Assembly (NCBI GenBank): GCA_913055925.1
Contig: CAJXLH010000203.1
Span: 1 to 5,481, forward strand
DNA length: 5,481 nt
Source: an uncultured Maritalea sp.
GTDB taxonomy: Bacteria; Pseudomonadota; Alphaproteobacteria; Rhizobiales; Devosiaceae
Direction: 5' to 3'
Positions 5,312-5,481 of the stretch are shown here, piece by piece (positions within the stretch are counted from its first letter, which is position 1; the number at the start of each line of letters is the position of its first letter). The translations under genes were made by a program, and so were the position numbers. Under the pieces are notes generated by a model. That model saw only the letters and a list, made by a program, of their open reading frames with translations, did no database searches and had not been told where the DNA came from.

Positions 5312-5334
5312 CGCGCGACCTTCGCAGCGCGACC
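5312..5334 (+). repeat. GCGCGACC direct repeat and small hairpin in the pgk leader
   Basis: GCGCGACC occurs at 5313-5320 and 5327-5334, a 14-bp period, immediately downstream of the predicted pgk start site. The same bases give a hairpin CGCGC (5312-5316) with GCGCG (5327-5331). It is GC-rich in an otherwise AT-leaning spacer. It could be a repressor site or a leader structure; no known motif is recognised. Confidence 0.35.
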
Positions 5335-5352
5335 AAAAAGTGGACGGGAACA

Positions 5353-5481
5353 ATGAGCGACTTTAAAAAACTCGAAGATTTCGACTTCAACGGCAAGCGT
5401 GTGTTGGTACGCGCTGACCTAAACGTGCCGGTGGCAGACGGCAAGGTGACCGACAATACGCGAATTGTCCGCGTTGGCCCA
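5353..5481 (+). CDS. pgk: Phosphoglycerate kinase, N-terminal part
   Basis: The first 43 codons of a gene cut by the right edge of the window. Residues 17-26 read VLVRADLNVP, the PGK signature with the substrate-binding Arg20, Asp22 and Asn24, followed by DGKVTDNTRI (29-38), also typical. Phosphoglycerate kinase moves phosphate from 1,3-bisphosphoglycerate to ADP, the reaction after GAPDH, in the cytosol. The ATG is preceded by GGACGGGA (5342-5349), an adequate ribosome site. The gap terminator lies 63 nt upstream and a TATAAT promoter 53 nt upstream, so pgk probably has its own transcription start. Its codons lean more to G/C endings (GTG, CCG, ACC) than those of gap. Confidence 0.95.
   Translation, partial: MSDFKKLEDFDFNGKRVLVRADLNVPVADGKVTDNTRIVRVGP

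Noticed and set aside
1..5481. 6S RNA, tRNA, CRISPR, insertion sequence or attachment site
   Set aside because: Looked for on both strands; no cloverleaf, spaced repeat array, transposase or long terminal repeat was seen, and intergenic gaps are too short for most of these.

Overview
This window looks like the chromosome of an alphaproteobacterium, most likely of the order Hyphomicrobiales (Rhizobiales). The evidence is gene content and order: a DUF4164 coiled-coil gene overlapping zapA, divergent from a tkt-gap-pgk run, is a layout I associate with that order, and the GapA and ZapA sequences are of alphaproteobacterial type. Base composition is moderate, roughly half G+C by eye, which is low for the order and would suit a marine member. 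The genus cannot be told from the sequence.

Layout. Positions 1-288 (minus) hold the first 96 codons of a phytanoyl-CoA dioxygenase (PhyH) family gene, cut by the window edge. It diverges from an AraC-family regulator (plus, ORF 365-1264, real start possibly 404) across a short control region with a dyad and facing -35-like elements. The regulator ends 2 bp from the stop of zapA (minus, 1267-1656), which overlaps the DUF4164 gene by one base in a TAATG junction (minus, about 1656-1943). A 232-bp intergenic region (1944-2175) separates DUF4164 from transketolase. It holds a good sigma-70-type promoter for tkt, a CCAAT/ATTGG dyad, a short direct repeat and a weak minus-strand -10 candidate.

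The plus-strand half is central carbon metabolism: tkt (2176-4155), a 67-nt gap with a GC-rich hairpin, gap (4223-5230), a strong intrinsic terminator (5259-5289), a TATAAT promoter whose -35 lies inside that terminator, and the first 43 codons of pgk (from 5353). Transketolase makes and uses glyceraldehyde 3-phosphate, which GapA oxidises to 1,3-bisphosphoglycerate, which Pgk uses to make ATP. The three genes therefore form consecutive steps joining the pentose phosphate pathway to lower glycolysis and gluconeogenesis. ZapA is an FtsZ-ring accessory protein; the DUF4164 protein has no known function. The PhyH/AraC pair looks like an accessory catabolic module beside conserved housekeeping genes.

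I see no mobile element, CRISPR array, tRNA, rRNA or recognisable new system. The points of interest are regulatory: the terminator-embedded pgk promoter, the tkt-gap hairpin, the divergent regulator/PhyH control region, and the AraC gene where a 6S RNA gene is often found after zapA.
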